Assembly: GCA_000755425.1 (NCBI GenBank) | Contig: BBMT01000006.1 | Location: 300,692 to 364,691, forward strand | From: Vibrio maritimus | GTDB lineage: Bacteria; Pseudomonadota; Gammaproteobacteria; Enterobacterales; Vibrionaceae | DNA: 64,000 bases | Direction: 5' to 3' | Shown: positions 15,388 to 24,687 of the stretch, in pieces | How positions within the stretch are numbered: the stretch's first letter is position 1 | Layout: every line of letters begins with the position of its first letter | Program-made: the position numbers and the translations under genes | Notes under the pieces: generated by a model | Database searches by the model: none | The model's input: the letters and a program-made list of their open reading frames with translations, nothing else | What the model was told of the DNA's origin: nothing

Positions 15388-15801
15388 ATGAATATAGTCC
15401 AGTGTGAGCCAGACTCGGAATATTTCTTTGAAGTCGAAGGGCTATTTAAGGTGCAGTGGCCGGATTTTTCCTTCGATAACTATAGCGCTCAGTTACCACA
15501 GCCGATAGCTGTCGTAGCCGATAACAAGCCTGTCGCAGGCATTGCTTTTACGCATTATTCACACCCTTTGACTCGTAAGTCGGTGATATGGATAAATGCA
15601 CTTTATGTCTTGCCCGAATTTCGTAAAAAAGGTCTCGCGAAACAACTGCTGGAGCTCGCAACGCAAAAAGTGATGGCGTCAGGACAGCCTCAAACTTTGG
15701 CATACACAGATATACCAGAGCTCTATCAAGCCATGGGTTGGGTTGAAATTGGCGCGAGTTCAGATTCAGTCCATAAAATTATGGCTTTCACGATGCCATG
15801 A
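15388..15801 (+). CDS. GNAT family N-acetyltransferase
   Basis: The gene encodes 137 aa from ATG 15388, behind AAGAGGCGGT. Motif A is LPEFRKKGLAKQLLELATQ near residues 75-93. YTDIPELYQAMGWVEIG is the motif B region, with the substitution of an aromatic-rich DIPELY block seen in one GNAT subgroup. It is followed 21 bp later by another GNAT (15823), and the two may form a pair. Confidence 0.8.
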   Translation: MNIVQCEPDSEYFFEVEGLFKVQWPDFSFDNYSAQLPQPIAVVADNKPVAGIAFTHYSHPLTRKSVIWINALYVLPEFRKKGLAKQLLELATQKVMASGQPQTLAYTDIPELYQAMGWVEIGASSDSVHKIMAFTMP

Positions 15802-15822
15802 AAATGAGGAGCATGGGGAAGT

Positions 15823-16268
15823 ATGGAAGTAGATATTGTTTCAAAAAATGATTTGAGTAGCATACATGCATTGGTCAAAGAGGTTGCGACCATTGATGTA
15901 TTACCTCTCCTCAATACCCAAGGGCAGAACGAATTTCTAACGCGTGTTCTGGGTGACATAGAGTCGACCTTTGATACATCCTCATACTACAGCGTTAAAG
16001 CTTTGGTTGAAGGGAGATAGTCGGATATGGTGCTATTCGTGATGGAAATTATCTAACACATCTATTTGTCTCAAAACAATCACAGGGAATGGGGGTTGGA
16101 GATTTTATTTTGTCACACTTGTTAGGCAGCACAGTTGTGGCAGAAGTCAGTCTACGTTCCTCAGTCAACGCGATGAGTTTCTATGAGAAGCATGGCTTTG
16201 TTGCAACTGGGCCTGAGTCAGAATTTAATGGGATACGATTTGTGCCGATGACTTTGCGTGTTGTTTAA
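15823..16268 (+). pseudogene. Frameshifted GNAT family N-acetyltransferase
   Basis: The frame from ATG 15823 (MEVDIVSKNDLSSIHALVKE) stops at 16018 after VEGR. Restoring one G in the GGG at about 16013 gives VEGEIVGYGAIRDGNYLTHL. This continues with the motif A QSQGMGVGDFILSHLL and NAMSFYEKHGF to a stop at 16268. The joined product is about 148 aa. The break is a one-base loss in a G run, so the gene may be whole in the organism. Confidence 0.7.
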
Positions 16269-16324
16269 CAGTAAAGCGTAATTCGACTATTGAGAAGTAT
16301 CGGTAACAGCTATACAAGGAGTGA

Positions 16325-16975
16325 GTGTTGTTCAAACTATATTACTATCCAAATAATGCGAGTTTAGCGCCCCATTTTCTGCTACATCACGTGAGAGCAG
16401 ATTACGAGCTGCTTTTGGTTGATAAAAAATCGAACTCACAAAAATCGGCAGACTACCTGAAGCTCAACCCCGCGGGGAGGATTCCGACACTTGTTGTCAA
16501 TCAACAGCCTATTTTTGAAAGCCCGGCGATTTGCATTCACATCTGTGAATTGCATCCGGACTCAGGCTTAATGCCTGCGATAGGTAGCCCTAAGCGCCCA
16601 TTGTTCTTGCAGTGGTTGGCATTTTTGAACAATACATTGCAGGCCGAGCTGATGGTTCGATATTACCCTCATCGTCATACAAATGACGAGAGGGCTATCC
16701 CTAACATTGTTGCTGCCCAGGATGAGAGAATAGCGGAGGCATTATCAATTATTAACGCCCAGCTGGAACATAATAAGTACCTGATTGGCGATGAGTTAAC
16801 GGCATGTGATTACTTTCTTTTTATGTTGGCTGAGTGGTCGTTACCTATTGAGAAATCTCCGCTTAGTTTTGAGTATTTGGCGGCTTACTTGAAACGGTTG
16901 TGTACCAACCCAACGATAAAGGCGGTCTGTGAATTAGAAGGCATAGACTTAGCGCCATTCGAAGGTAGTCAGTAA
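16325..16975 (+). CDS. Glutathione S-transferase
   Basis: The gene encodes about 216 aa; the start is GTG 16325 or the adjacent TTG 16328, behind AAGGAG. The thioredoxin-like N-terminal domain contains KLYYYPNNASLAPHFLLHH, where the serine of NASLAP is the probable catalytic residue. LNPAGRIPTLV and the glutathione-binding ESPAICIHICE follow (about residues 50-78). The helical C-terminal domain has LIGDELTACDYFLFML. This is a beta-class GST-like layout. Substrate unknown. Confidence 0.85.
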   Translation: MLFKLYYYPNNASLAPHFLLHHVRADYELLLVDKKSNSQKSADYLKLNPAGRIPTLVVNQQPIFESPAICIHICELHPDSGLMPAIGSPKRPLFLQWLAFLNNTLQAELMVRYYPHRHTNDERAIPNIVAAQDERIAEALSIINAQLEHNKYLIGDELTACDYFLFMLAEWSLPIEKSPLSFEYLAAYLKRLCTNPTIKAVCELEGIDLAPFEGSQ

Positions 16976-17110
16976 TTAGTCACACAGCCACCATTTCCAT
17001 CAAAATTCGGCAATGTGAAAATTACGGAAGTGCACCCGCTCCAAATGACGGGTTTCGCGTCTTTAAGTATGTCAAAACGCGAAATCTGATAAAACGATAA
17101 AGAGGTTGAT

Positions 17111-17527
17111 ATGAGCCAATCAGCGAAATGCCTATGCGGAAATGTAACCATTATGCCAAAGAACATTAACCCCGAGTTTACGGTTTGTCATTGCAGTATG
17201 TGCCGTAAGTGGGGAGGCGGGCCACTATTTATGATGCAATGTGGCACGGATGTAACGGTCGAAGGGCAAGAGTTTGTTACCGAGTTTGATTCCTCCCCGT
17301 GGGCGAAGCGCGCATTTTGTAGTAGCTGTGGAACACACTTGTATGCAAGGTTTAAGCAAACGAACAGTATTAATGTACCGGTAGGCTTATTTCCAAAGGT
17401 TCCTGAGCTGACAATGAGTATGCAGTATTTCAGTGACTTAAAGCCTAAATACTACTGTTTTTCGAACAATACGGAAGAAATGACAGAAGCTGAAATCATG
17501 GCTCATTTTGGAAGTGCTGATTCCTAA
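17111..17527 (+). CDS. GFA/Mss4-fold zinc protein
   Basis: The gene encodes 138 aa from ATG 17111, behind AGAGGTTG. Cysteine motifs are AKCLCGNVTIMP (residues 5-16), VCHCSMCRKWGGGP (about 27-40) and AFCSSCGTHLYARF (about 71-84). The GGGP block and the tail with EMTEAEIMAHF place it in a GFA subgroup distinct from the three in the array to the left. Confidence 0.85.
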   Translation: MSQSAKCLCGNVTIMPKNINPEFTVCHCSMCRKWGGGPLFMMQCGTDVTVEGQEFVTEFDSSPWAKRAFCSSCGTHLYARFKQTNSINVPVGLFPKVPELTMSMQYFSDLKPKYYCFSNNTEEMTEAEIMAHFGSADS

Positions 17528-17594
17528 GAATAAAGGAATGTTGCTCAAGGAACTTCAGTGTATACCTCTAATAGCCACTATAAGGAAATAGACA

Positions 17595-17822
17595 TTGGCT
17601 AAGTATTTAGAAACGACGAAACGGCTCACAATCGAGTTTTTTCGATATTTTGCAGCATCAGTATTGGTGCTTGGGATTAATGGCGAGTTGTTTAACATTG
17701 GTCTCAGGGTATGGTCTGAAGGCGAGATGTCGTTTTATAGCGATGGTCTTTGGGGTGTGAGTTTATTTTTAGCCTTTGTCCTAACCTGCTGCGTGATGTT
17801 TAACAAGTACTGTCCGAAGTAG
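17595..17822 (+). CDS. Small two-helix membrane protein, unknown
   Basis: TTG 17595 sits 12 bases after AAGGAAAT. The 75 aa product has a hydrophobic helix near residues 14-34 and another near 49-68, and ends in a cysteine-containing short tail (CCVMFNKYCPK). I do not recognise a family. The spacing to its neighbours (70 bp upstream, 47 bp downstream) is compact, so it is probably a real gene. Confidence 0.55.
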   Translation: MAKYLETTKRLTIEFFRYFAASVLVLGINGELFNIGLRVWSEGEMSFYSDGLWGVSLFLAFVLTCCVMFNKYCPK

Positions 17823-17869
17823 CCGTTGATATTTAATTAACCATCACATTTATACAGAGAGAATTTAAC

Positions 17870-18652
17870 TTGATAGAGGAATTATCTGGAGGCAGAGGTG
17901 CTGCCATTTATCGAAAGGAAGATAAGGTATTAAGACCCGCAGGCCCTTGGTCGCCAGCGGTTCATACACTACTGAATCATCTAGAACGTGTCGGGTTTTC
18001 AGCTGCACCTAAGTCTTTTGGTTTTGATGATAACGACAATGAAATCTTGTCTTTTGTCCCGGGCGAAACGACCAATTTTCCTCTCGATGGCGCTATCGTC
18101 TCCTCTCATGCACTTATATCTGCCGCAGAGCTGTTACGAGCGTATCATGATGCATCGAGCAGCTTAATTGAAGCCGCCGACGTGACCACTATGCGTTGGA
18201 TGTTACCCACGGTTCAGCATAGAGGTTATTTGCCATGGAGACTTTGCGCCATACAACGTTGCCTTGAATGGTAGCTCGGTAGTCGGAGTGTTTGATTTTG
18301 ATACTGCGCATCCAGCTCTAGGATTTGGGATATCGCCTACGCTGTTTATACTTGGGCACCGTTTAAAACTCATAGCGATGATGCACTCGGTGATCTACAA
18401 ACTCAGATGCAAAGAGCAAAGTTGTTTTGTGATTCTTACGACTTAAATGTTGAATTGAGACTGTGTTTAGTCGAGGTGATGGTGAATCGAATTCAGGCCT
18501 TAGTTGACTTCATGCATACCGAAGCAGACCAAGGTAATCAAGCGTTTATTGAGAATATCAACGACGGTCATCATCTTGCCTATCTATCAGATCTTGCCTA
18601 TCTGAAGGAGAATGAAACTGTTATTGCAAAGACTTTAGTAGCGGATGTGTGA
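17870..18652 (+). pseudogene. Frameshifted aminoglycoside phosphotransferase-family kinase
   Basis: TTG 17870 opens MIEELSGGRGAAIYRKEDKV, then FVPGETTNFP. Further frames carry EVICHGDFAPYNVALN, the catalytic loop with Asp, and VVGVFDFDTAHPA, the Mg-binding DFD. WDIAYAVYTWAPFKTH and the rest run to a stop at 18652. Two one-base losses (about 18222 and 18318) break the frame. Joined, it is a roughly 260 aa APH/choline-kinase-like protein. It resembles the group often seen in chromosomal islands; no drug substrate can be inferred. Confidence 0.7.
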
Positions 18653-18739
18653 TGACTCGCATCGTGAGGAAACTCATATCCTATCCTTGAATCTATCTGT
18701 TAGCGTCGGTACTGAATTGACACTATTTGGGGAGGATTC

Positions 18740-18982
18740 ATGGAGTTTAAGTTCTTTACGAAAGATGGCGGTTATACCTACTTAGAAACAAGTTCTGAGA
18801 CCTATAAACAAGAGGCAAGTCAGTTGATTGAACTGGGGTTTATTGAACAGTCCTTGATCATTAGTGCAGAGAGCGCTCAAGAAGCGGAAATGATTTTTAA
18901 AGATGAGCATCAAGGATTTTTCAAAAAGCTCAACATGTTATTAGGGCCTTTTATTACTCCTGGGTATCACCGAAGCAAATAG
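18740..18982 (+). CDS. Small hypothetical protein
   Basis: The gene encodes 80 aa from ATG 18740, behind TTGGGGAGGATTC, a strong ribosome site. It is soluble and mixed alpha/beta (MEFKFFTKDGGYTYLETSS), with no recognised domain. The C-terminal end and stop codon lie inside three copies of the heptamer AGCAAAT (18974-18994), so slippage there would change the last residues. Function unknown. Confidence 0.6.
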   Translation: MEFKFFTKDGGYTYLETSSETYKQEASQLIELGFIEQSLIISAESAQEAEMIFKDEHQGFFKKLNMLLGPFITPGYHRSK

Positions 18983-18998
18983 CAAATAGCAAATAGCA
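18974..18998 (+). repeat. Heptanucleotide direct repeat (AGCAAAT)x3
   Basis: Three perfect copies of AGCAAAT plus AGCA cover the stop codon of the small gene ending at 18982. The unit length is not a multiple of three, so gain or loss of a copy changes the reading frame only downstream of the stop. Confidence 0.6.
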
Positions 18999-19163
18999 GT
19001 CAATATCCCTGTCATATATAAATATCAAATTTGTTAATAGCCGGAGTGTTGACTACTTACTTCACATTATGAGTACTTTTTTGCACAAAGTTAATTATTG
19101 AGTGTTTTCACAACTTCTGTGCTTGGTTAGCCTTAGCGAGATAATTAACTAAAGGCGGACTAT

Positions 19164-19403
19164 ATGGAAAGCTATTGTAAAAAGTGCAGTCAAGTTACTC
19201 AGCATAAACAGCACCTTCAAGAGGCAAAGGATAACTACCCCAATACGTTCTGGGGTGGGGTAAAAAAGTATGTTGTTGAGACGCTGCTAATAGGTGAAAA
19301 TACAGATATGGCACTTAAAAAACTCGATGAGCAAGAGTTGGTGCTCACTTGTACCTTTTGCGGAAACAAGAAAGTAGAAAATCAAGCGACTGAACTTCAA
19401 TAG
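19164..19403 (+). CDS. Small zinc-ribbon-like protein
   Basis: The gene encodes 79 aa from ATG 19164, behind AAGGCGGAC. It has a cysteine pair at each end, CKKC at residues 5-8 and CTFCGNK near 62-68, which together would make a zinc ribbon across a central helix (FWGGVKKYVVETLL). No named family is evident. A DNA- or protein-binding role is possible but not shown. Confidence 0.6.
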   Translation: MESYCKKCSQVTQHKQHLQEAKDNYPNTFWGGVKKYVVETLLIGENTDMALKKLDEQELVLTCTFCGNKKVENQATELQ

Positions 19404-19685
19404 TCGCTATAGAAATAACGACATAGATCTCTTTGAGGTGGCGATACGACTTGCCGCCTCCGTCATAATAAGATTCGTATAGTCCTCGAAGTTTTAATCC
19501 TTCCAACTAAAGTTTGTACAGCCCAAGTACTGATAACTTGTACGGCATATCTTTGCTCTATTCTAGAGGCACTTCAAAATTCCTCACTTAGCATGGTTAC
19601 AACACGCTAATCAACTGATTGAATATCCCCGTCGCATGAGATACCTCGGAATAGGGTCAAGATATACGGTGAACAAGGAAGAACC

Positions 19686-20240
19686 ATGATACGTTTTTTA
19701 CCAAAACTGCCATCAGGAAGGCAGATAATCGCGCTATTAATCGTGACTAATTTGATCTATGTATTAATGCTCGGCTACACCATACCCACACTAATGGAGT
19801 ACTCCTCCGGGCTACCAATATTTGATATGTCACCGATGGGATACAGCTACGATCACGTAATGACCTTGTTGACCGCACTTGGTGGTGAAGGGCGTGCATT
19901 CTATTTAATTCAGCTAGCATTGGATATGATCTATCCGGCAATGTTTGCGATGACTTATTACCTTTTATTTGTCTGGCTTCTAGCGAAATGCGGAATCACC
20001 AACGGCGTATGGCAATGGTTGGCAATGTTACCTGTACTCTCTGCAGTTGCCGACTATCTAGAAAACATCAGTATTTGGTTGATGCTATCGAGCTATGAGG
20101 ATGTGACTCCGTTGATGGCCGAGACCACATCAATGTTTACCGTAACCAAGAGTATGCTTGGAATGTTGTATTGGATCTTTTTACTCGCGTTCGTGGTTGT
20201 TGCGTCAGTGCGTTGGATTAAACAGCGACAATTTCCTTAA
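19686..20240 (+). CDS. Integral membrane protein, unknown function
   Basis: The gene encodes 184 aa from ATG 19686, behind GAACAAGGAAGAACC. Four hydrophobic helices are apparent (about residues 14-34, 75-110, 115-135 and 150-175). Acidic residues (DYLENISIW, SSYEDVTPLM) cluster around the third helix. No family is recognised with confidence. The flanks (19404-19685 and 20241-20513) are about 270-280 bp without genes; I see no feature in them. Confidence 0.6.
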   Translation: MIRFLPKLPSGRQIIALLIVTNLIYVLMLGYTIPTLMEYSSGLPIFDMSPMGYSYDHVMTLLTALGGEGRAFYLIQLALDMIYPAMFAMTYYLLFVWLLAKCGITNGVWQWLAMLPVLSAVADYLENISIWLMLSSYEDVTPLMAETTSMFTVTKSMLGMLYWIFLLAFVVVASVRWIKQRQFP

Positions 20241-20513
20241 ATTAGCAGTAACGCAAAAGTAAAATCGTAAACCGAGCGGTTCGACTACCCTAGAAAAGTC
20301 AGCGAATTATGTTCCTATTTAAATGTCTTCGATTACATGTTGAATCTTCTGTTAACTTCCCGAGGCAGTTCAAAAAATAGTCTTGTTAAAGGTTACATTT
20401 ATTGATTCAACTGGTTGAATACTTGGATATAGAAACTCAAGCGAATCTGATGATAGTGACATTAGTTTGGTTGGGAAAAACAACAATCCGTTTAGCACAG
20501 GGAATTCAGAGCT

Positions 20514-21076
20514 ATGGGAAAGAAATTTGGTGAGCTAACACAAAAGCACGTTGAGTTTATTGAGTCGCAGAAAATCTATTTTGTGGCAACGGCGGCTGAG
20601 AGTGGCACAGTAAATCTGTCGCCGAAGGGGGAGATTCACTTCGAGTCATTAACAACAAACAGATCGCTTGGCTGAATTTAACAGGAAGTGGCAATGAATC
20701 TGCCGCTCATGTTCTTCTTAATAGCCGTATGACGCTGATGTTTTGTGCATTCGAAGGTTCCCCTCTGATTTTGAGAACTTACGGGCAAGCAGAAGCGCTT
20801 CATATTAATGATGAGCGTTGGAGCGATTACGCACCTTTATTTCCTCATAGTCATTCTAATAGGCAAATCTTCATTCTTGATATAGATCTTGTTCAGGCAT
20901 CTTGCGGTATGTCAGTCCCGTACTATCACTATGAGGGTGATCGAGATGACTTGGATAAGTGGGCGGATAGACTCGGTTCTGAGGGTATAGAGAATTATTG
21001 GCGAAAGAAAAATCAGCAAAGTATTGATGGTTTTGAGTCCGAGATTGTAGAACGAGCTGGATTAAAACAAGAGTAG
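20514..21076 (+). pseudogene. Frameshifted pyridoxamine 5'-phosphate oxidase-family protein
   Basis: ATG 20514 starts MGKKFGELTQKHVEFIESQK and continues to VNLSPKG. One G is missing in the run at about 20628; restored, the frame reads GDSLRVINNKQIAWLNLTGS, then NESAAHVLLNSRMTLMFCAF to TAG 21076. The whole is about 187 aa and belongs to the PNPOx-like FMN-binding split-barrel family, in the subgroup with SPKGGDSLRV. It probably reduces flavin-linked substrates; the specific one is unknown. Confidence 0.75.
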
Positions 21077-21099
21077 CTTGTGCACTAAAAGGAAAATTT

Positions 21100-21560
21100 A
21101 TGTCTATCGAAAGTAGAATGGCTGAACTCGAACTAGTCCTCCCTACAGCGAGTGATCCTCAGGGTAGCTATTGTAACTGTGTCCGTACCGGAAATCTTTT
21201 GTATGTGTCAGGGAAAGGCCCCGTAGCGGGTCTAAATGATGTCCCTAAAGGCAAACTGGTCGAGAATATACGACTGAGCAAGGATATGAGTTTGCTAAGG
21301 TGACAGGGCTAGACATATTGGCTGCTGTGAAACTTGAATTGGGCAGCCTTGATAAAGTTGCTAGAGTGGTCAAGCTTCAAGGCTTTGTTAATGCAACAGA
21401 GGCGTTTGAACAGCACCCTAAAGTCCTAGATGGCTGTTCGGACTTAATGGCCGAAGTGTTTGGAGATAAAGGGGTTCATGCTCGTTCGGTCTTTGGTGCA
21501 CAGTCTTTGAGGGGCAATTTGCCAATCATTATTGATTCTATTTTCGAGGTTTACTCTTGA
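21100..21560 (+). pseudogene. Frameshifted RidA/YjgF family protein
   Basis: ATG 21100 opens MSIESRMAELELVLPTASDP, then QGSYCNCVRTGNLLYVSGKG. Restoring one G near 21259 gives GKLGREYTTEQGYEFAKVTG. It continues LDILAAVKLELGSLDKV and GVHARSVFGAQSL to a stop at 21560. The protein is about 153 aa. RidA-family enzymes hydrolyse reactive enamines and imines; this longer form with HARSVFG is the usual atu1154-like subfamily. The break is a likely base-call error. Confidence 0.75.
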
Positions 21561-21673
21561 GGGCGCTGTTATTATTGTTTGAATCTGCGCGGGCATGAAA
21601 AACAGAAATTAACATCGCCCAGATAAAATGAAATCTTTGCAGCTTCACTCAAGCACTAAGTATTGGAACATCT

Positions 21674-22087
21674 ATGAACTTTGAAATCGATCTCGACCCT
21701 ACTGATGCCGATATTAATGAGATACGGCAAGGTCTAGTTGAGCACAACCGACCGTTTTTGGGAGCAGTACGTCATGAAAAGGTCGCATTTTATGTCACTG
21801 AGCAAGGAAAGAAGAAGGCAGGAATCACCGCGGAAATCATTGGAGACTGGCTATCTATTCAGTTTCTCTGGGTTGATTCGTCGATTCGCGGTACAGGTAT
21901 TGGCAGCGAGTTGTTATCGCGTGCCGAATCCCATGCGAAAGAGGTAGGATGTCACTCGGTACTTCTTGATACCTTTAGTTTTCAAGCAAAAGCGTTCTAT
22001 GAAAAGCATGGGTACCGGTGTCATATGACGTTAGAAAACTACCCATCAAATCACAGTAAGCATTACTTTACTAAACGACTGGTGTGA
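21674..22087 (+). CDS. GNAT family N-acetyltransferase
   Basis: The gene encodes 137 aa from ATG 21674. Motif A is DSSIRGTGIGSELLSRAES (about residues 75-93), after strand WLSIQFLWV. SFQAKAFYEKHGYRC is motif B. The N-terminus LDPTDADINEIRQGLVEHN is characteristic of the YhhY/MarR-associated GNAT subgroup. The stop overlaps the start of the HAD gene by four bases, so the two are translated from one message. Confidence 0.85.
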   Translation: MNFEIDLDPTDADINEIRQGLVEHNRPFLGAVRHEKVAFYVTEQGKKKAGITAEIIGDWLSIQFLWVDSSIRGTGIGSELLSRAESHAKEVGCHSVLLDTFSFQAKAFYEKHGYRCHMTLENYPSNHSKHYFTKRLV

Positions 22088-22689
22088 GCCGTGGCGAATC
22101 TACACTATTTGATTTTGACGGCACCATTACCACTGAGGATACGTTTACTGCTTTTTTATTTTACGCTTCTTCCAAGTCACGGATTGTCATTGGGCTCAGT
22201 ATACTGTGGCCGGTGATTGCTCTCTACAAACTAGGCTGGTTGCCCGCGAGTAAAACCCGACCCATTTTGTCGAAAGTTGCCTATTGGCACCGAAAAGAAA
22301 GCGATGTGATTGCTAGTGCTCACCACTTTAATCATGAGTACTTAAACAAGGTAGTAAGACCTGAAATGGTCGAGAAGATCCGCTGGCATCAGCAGCAAGG
22401 CGATGAGGTCATTGTCGTCTCAGCATCGCTAGACCCTTATCTCCGTATTTGGTGTGAACAACAGAGTGTTCAACTCATCTGTAGTCAATTAGAGGTGAGA
22501 GGTGCTCGCTATACCGGGCGTTATGTTCAAGGGGATTGCAGCGAAGAGCGTAAGGTGACGTTTCTAAAATCTTCTCGCAATATCACTCAGTTTGGCAAAA
22601 TTTACGCCTATGGCGATACCCCAGAGGATCTGCCTATGCTGAAACTTGCCGATGTAAAGTACTACCAGGGGCAAGAGATTAACCAATAG
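22084..22689 (+). CDS. HAD-IB family hydrolase (phosphatase)
   Basis: The start is GTG 22084, overlapping the GNAT stop (GTGTGA). The 201 aa protein carries the HAD nucleophile motif LFDFDGTITTEDTF (residues 8-21), motif II VVSASLDPYL and motif III/IV YAYGDTPEDLPML near the C-terminus. It fits the subgroup of HAD-IB phosphoserine phosphatase-like enzymes with an N-terminal DFDGT and a helical cap. The substrate is unknown, most likely a small phosphate ester. Confidence 0.85.
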   Translation: MSRGESTLFDFDGTITTEDTFTAFLFYASSKSRIVIGLSILWPVIALYKLGWLPASKTRPILSKVAYWHRKESDVIASAHHFNHEYLNKVVRPEMVEKIRWHQQQGDEVIVVSASLDPYLRIWCEQQSVQLICSQLEVRGARYTGRYVQGDCSEERKVTFLKSSRNITQFGKIYAYGDTPEDLPMLKLADVKYYQGQEINQ

Positions 22690-22716
22690 TGAATTATGTG
22701 AGAGCAAGGAGGCTTT

Positions 22717-23256
22717 ATGGACATTGCAGCTAACTTTAGAGTGTTAGCGCTGTATAACCAGCGAATGAATCAGCAATTGATAAAAGTATGCGAAACTCTG
22801 AGTAGTGAAGAGCTTCATCAAGATCGCGGTGCATTTTTTACGTCGATTATGGCGCATTGGAACCACATATTGTTTGGTGATTTGATCATGTTACAACGTT
22901 TAGTCGCCAACCAGTGTGTTGATATCGCGGAGGATAGGTTATCCAATCTCCCTACATCTAAATCGATCCACGATACCTTTGTGAAAGATATCGATCATTT
23001 AAAATCTTTAAGAAGCACTGTCGATGACATTTATATCGATGTCACTCGTCAGCTTACACATGAGTCGTGTCAACGAATTGTTCGCTATACCACGACAGAA
23101 GGCATACTAATGGAGCGAACAGTCGCTCAGTTTTGTCAGCATATCTTTAACCATCAAACTCATCATAGAGGCCAACTTACCTGTTTATTGAGTCAAATAT
23201 GCTTAGATTTTGGTTGTACTGATTTGCCAATGATTGTTCCGGAGACGGTATTATGA
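22717..23256 (+). CDS. DinB family protein
   Basis: The gene encodes 179 aa from ATG 22717, behind CAAGGAGGCTTT. The metal-binding histidines of DinB/DUF664 four-helix proteins are visible: AHWNHILFGD (about residues 46-55) and FNHQTHHRGQLT (about 147-158). DinB proteins bind a divalent metal and some act as thiol-dependent transferases; the reaction here is unknown. The stop overlaps the ATG of the LysE-type transporter by four bases. Confidence 0.85.
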   Translation: MDIAANFRVLALYNQRMNQQLIKVCETLSSEELHQDRGAFFTSIMAHWNHILFGDLIMLQRLVANQCVDIAEDRLSNLPTSKSIHDTFVKDIDHLKSLRSTVDDIYIDVTRQLTHESCQRIVRYTTTEGILMERTVAQFCQHIFNHQTHHRGQLTCLLSQICLDFGCTDLPMIVPETVL

Positions 23257-23858
23257 CACTCGCTTCATCATTCGCTCTGTTTTTTGCTTTGGCACTTTCT
23301 GCAGCCATTCCGGGGCCAAGTGTTTTAGCGGTCGTTTCTAGGAGTTTGTCGAGTGGCATGGCACAAGGGGTGCTGGTGGTCGTCGGTGTGATTATCGCGG
23401 ACACAGTCTTGATTAGTTTAGCGCTCCTTGGGCTAACGACATTAGCTTCACTGTTAGGCGAGTTCGCTGCAATTTTGAAGTATATTGGAGCGTCTTATCT
23501 AATGTGGATGGCATGGAGGGTGTGGCATTCGAATCCTAATACGGAGCAAAGTGGTGCAGAGGGGATAGGTTCCAGTGTGTTGACAGGCTTAGCGATGACG
23601 CTATCCAACCCAAAAGCCATTTTGTTTTACATGGGTTTTCTTCCTGCATTCGTAGATCTTAGGTCGCTAACCATAGTTGATAGCGCCACTATCTATATGC
23701 TTTCGATGTTTGCTGTGGGTGGCGTGCTGACATTGTATGCTGGCTTTGCTAGCACAATGCGTGAACACGTGAAAAACAGGCGTTCAAGTCGTTGGTTGAG
23801 CAAACTCTCTAGTGGCGCTTTCGCTTCTTGCGGGGTTTTACTTGTGGTGAAACAATAG
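23253..23858 (+). CDS. LysE/RhtB family amino-acid exporter
   Basis: The gene encodes 201 aa from ATG 23253, overlapping dinB in ATGA. It has six hydrophobic helices and the family signature AIPGPSVLAVVSRSLSSGM in helix one/loop one, YIGASYLMWMAWRVW in the middle, and NPKAILFYMGFLPAFV after it. It likely exports amino acids or related metabolites across the inner membrane. The substrate cannot be read from sequence. With the HAD and DinB genes it forms a tight + strand cluster. Confidence 0.85.
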   Translation: MTLASSFALFFALALSAAIPGPSVLAVVSRSLSSGMAQGVLVVVGVIIADTVLISLALLGLTTLASLLGEFAAILKYIGASYLMWMAWRVWHSNPNTEQSGAEGIGSSVLTGLAMTLSNPKAILFYMGFLPAFVDLRSLTIVDSATIYMLSMFAVGGVLTLYAGFASTMREHVKNRRSSRWLSKLSSGAFASCGVLLVVKQ

Positions 23859-23887
23859 CTCGCTCCTTCACATGCTAGGGCAATTCA

Positions 23888-24441
23888 ATGCAGCAAATAC
23901 TTGACCTCATTAAGCAAGACCCGTTAAGACTTACTGTGTTAGAGCAAGTTCGTAGGCTTGATTTACCTCAGTGTTATGTCGCAGCGGGCTTTGTCAGAAA
24001 CCTCGTTTGGGATCATTTACATAATAAGCCTATCGCAACCCCCTGAATGATATCGATGTTGTTTATTTTGACGACTGCGAGTCTGACCTCAACGCTTACC
24101 TCGATTACCAGCATCAGCTTTCAACAGCGATGCCACAACTTGAATGGCAAGTTCGCAATCAAGCTTTAATGCACCAAAGAAACGGTGACGAGCCATACAC
24201 AAGTACATTACATGCGATGAGTTTCTGGCCGGAGAAAGAGACGGCGGTAGGCATAAGAAAGCTTGCTGAGAATGAGTTTGAATGTATCGCTGCATTTGGT
24301 TTTGAAACGCTTCACGCTGGGCAGATTACTCACAATCCCAAAAGAGACAGAAGTACTTTCCTGTTACGAGTCGAAGAAAAACAATGGCTGACAAAGTGGT
24401 CGCAGCTTAAGGTGATCACAGGCAACATGAATGAAAATTAG
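23888..24441 (+). pseudogene. Frameshifted nucleotidyltransferase-family protein (DUF925-like)
   Basis: ATG 23888 reads MQQILDLIKQDPLRLTVLEQ, then CYVAAGFVRNLVWDHLH. It breaks at a C run near 24044; one restored base gives TPLNDIDVVYFDD, then LEWQVRNQALMHQRNGDEPY to TAG 24441. The GFVRN...DIDVVYFD pattern is the nucleotidyltransferase active site with two aspartates. The joined protein is about 184 aa. The family is common in gammaproteobacteria with unknown substrate. Confidence 0.75.
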
Positions 24442-24510
24442 TTATTGACCTCAATATAACTTTAGGTTTTACGCTTAGCCCGTATCTAGGGAAACTAAAG
24501 AGGGCAGGCT

Positions 24511-24660
24511 ATGCAAAACAACTACGATAAAACACTCGCGATAAAAACGTTTCAAGAAGAAATTCACCGAGAGTACTACAAAGCCCAAGATAGTCGATTT
24601 CATTGGCCGAGCTTTTCGGCGGGTGTCTTAATTGCCATGATGGTGAGCGTCCCTTGGTAG
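24511..24660 (+). CDS. Small single-helix membrane protein (49 aa)
   Basis: An ORF from ATG 24511 to TAG 24660 follows AGAGGGCAGGCT. The first 30 residues are charged (YDKTLAIKTFQEEIHREYY) and the last 18 form a hydrophobic helix (FSAGVLIAMMVSVPW). No homologue comes to mind. The coding pattern and ribosome site support it. Confidence 0.45.
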   Translation: MQNNYDKTLAIKTFQEEIHREYYKAQDSRFHWPSFSAGVLIAMMVSVPW

Positions 24661-24675
24661 ATGTTCACCATCATG
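24636..24675. terminator. Inverted repeat at the 3' end of convergent genes
   Basis: CATGATGGTGA (24636-24646) pairs perfectly with TCACCATCATG (24665-24675), bridging the stop of the small + strand gene and the 3' side of the peroxiredoxin. It lacks a T run on either side, so its terminator role is uncertain. Confidence 0.35.
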
Positions 24676-24687
24676 TGCATGTTAGGA

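Noticed and set aside
17870..18652. Aminoglycoside resistance gene
   Set aside because: The APH fold is broad and the sequence does not resemble a known clinical enzyme; the frame is also broken twice. I call only the kinase family.
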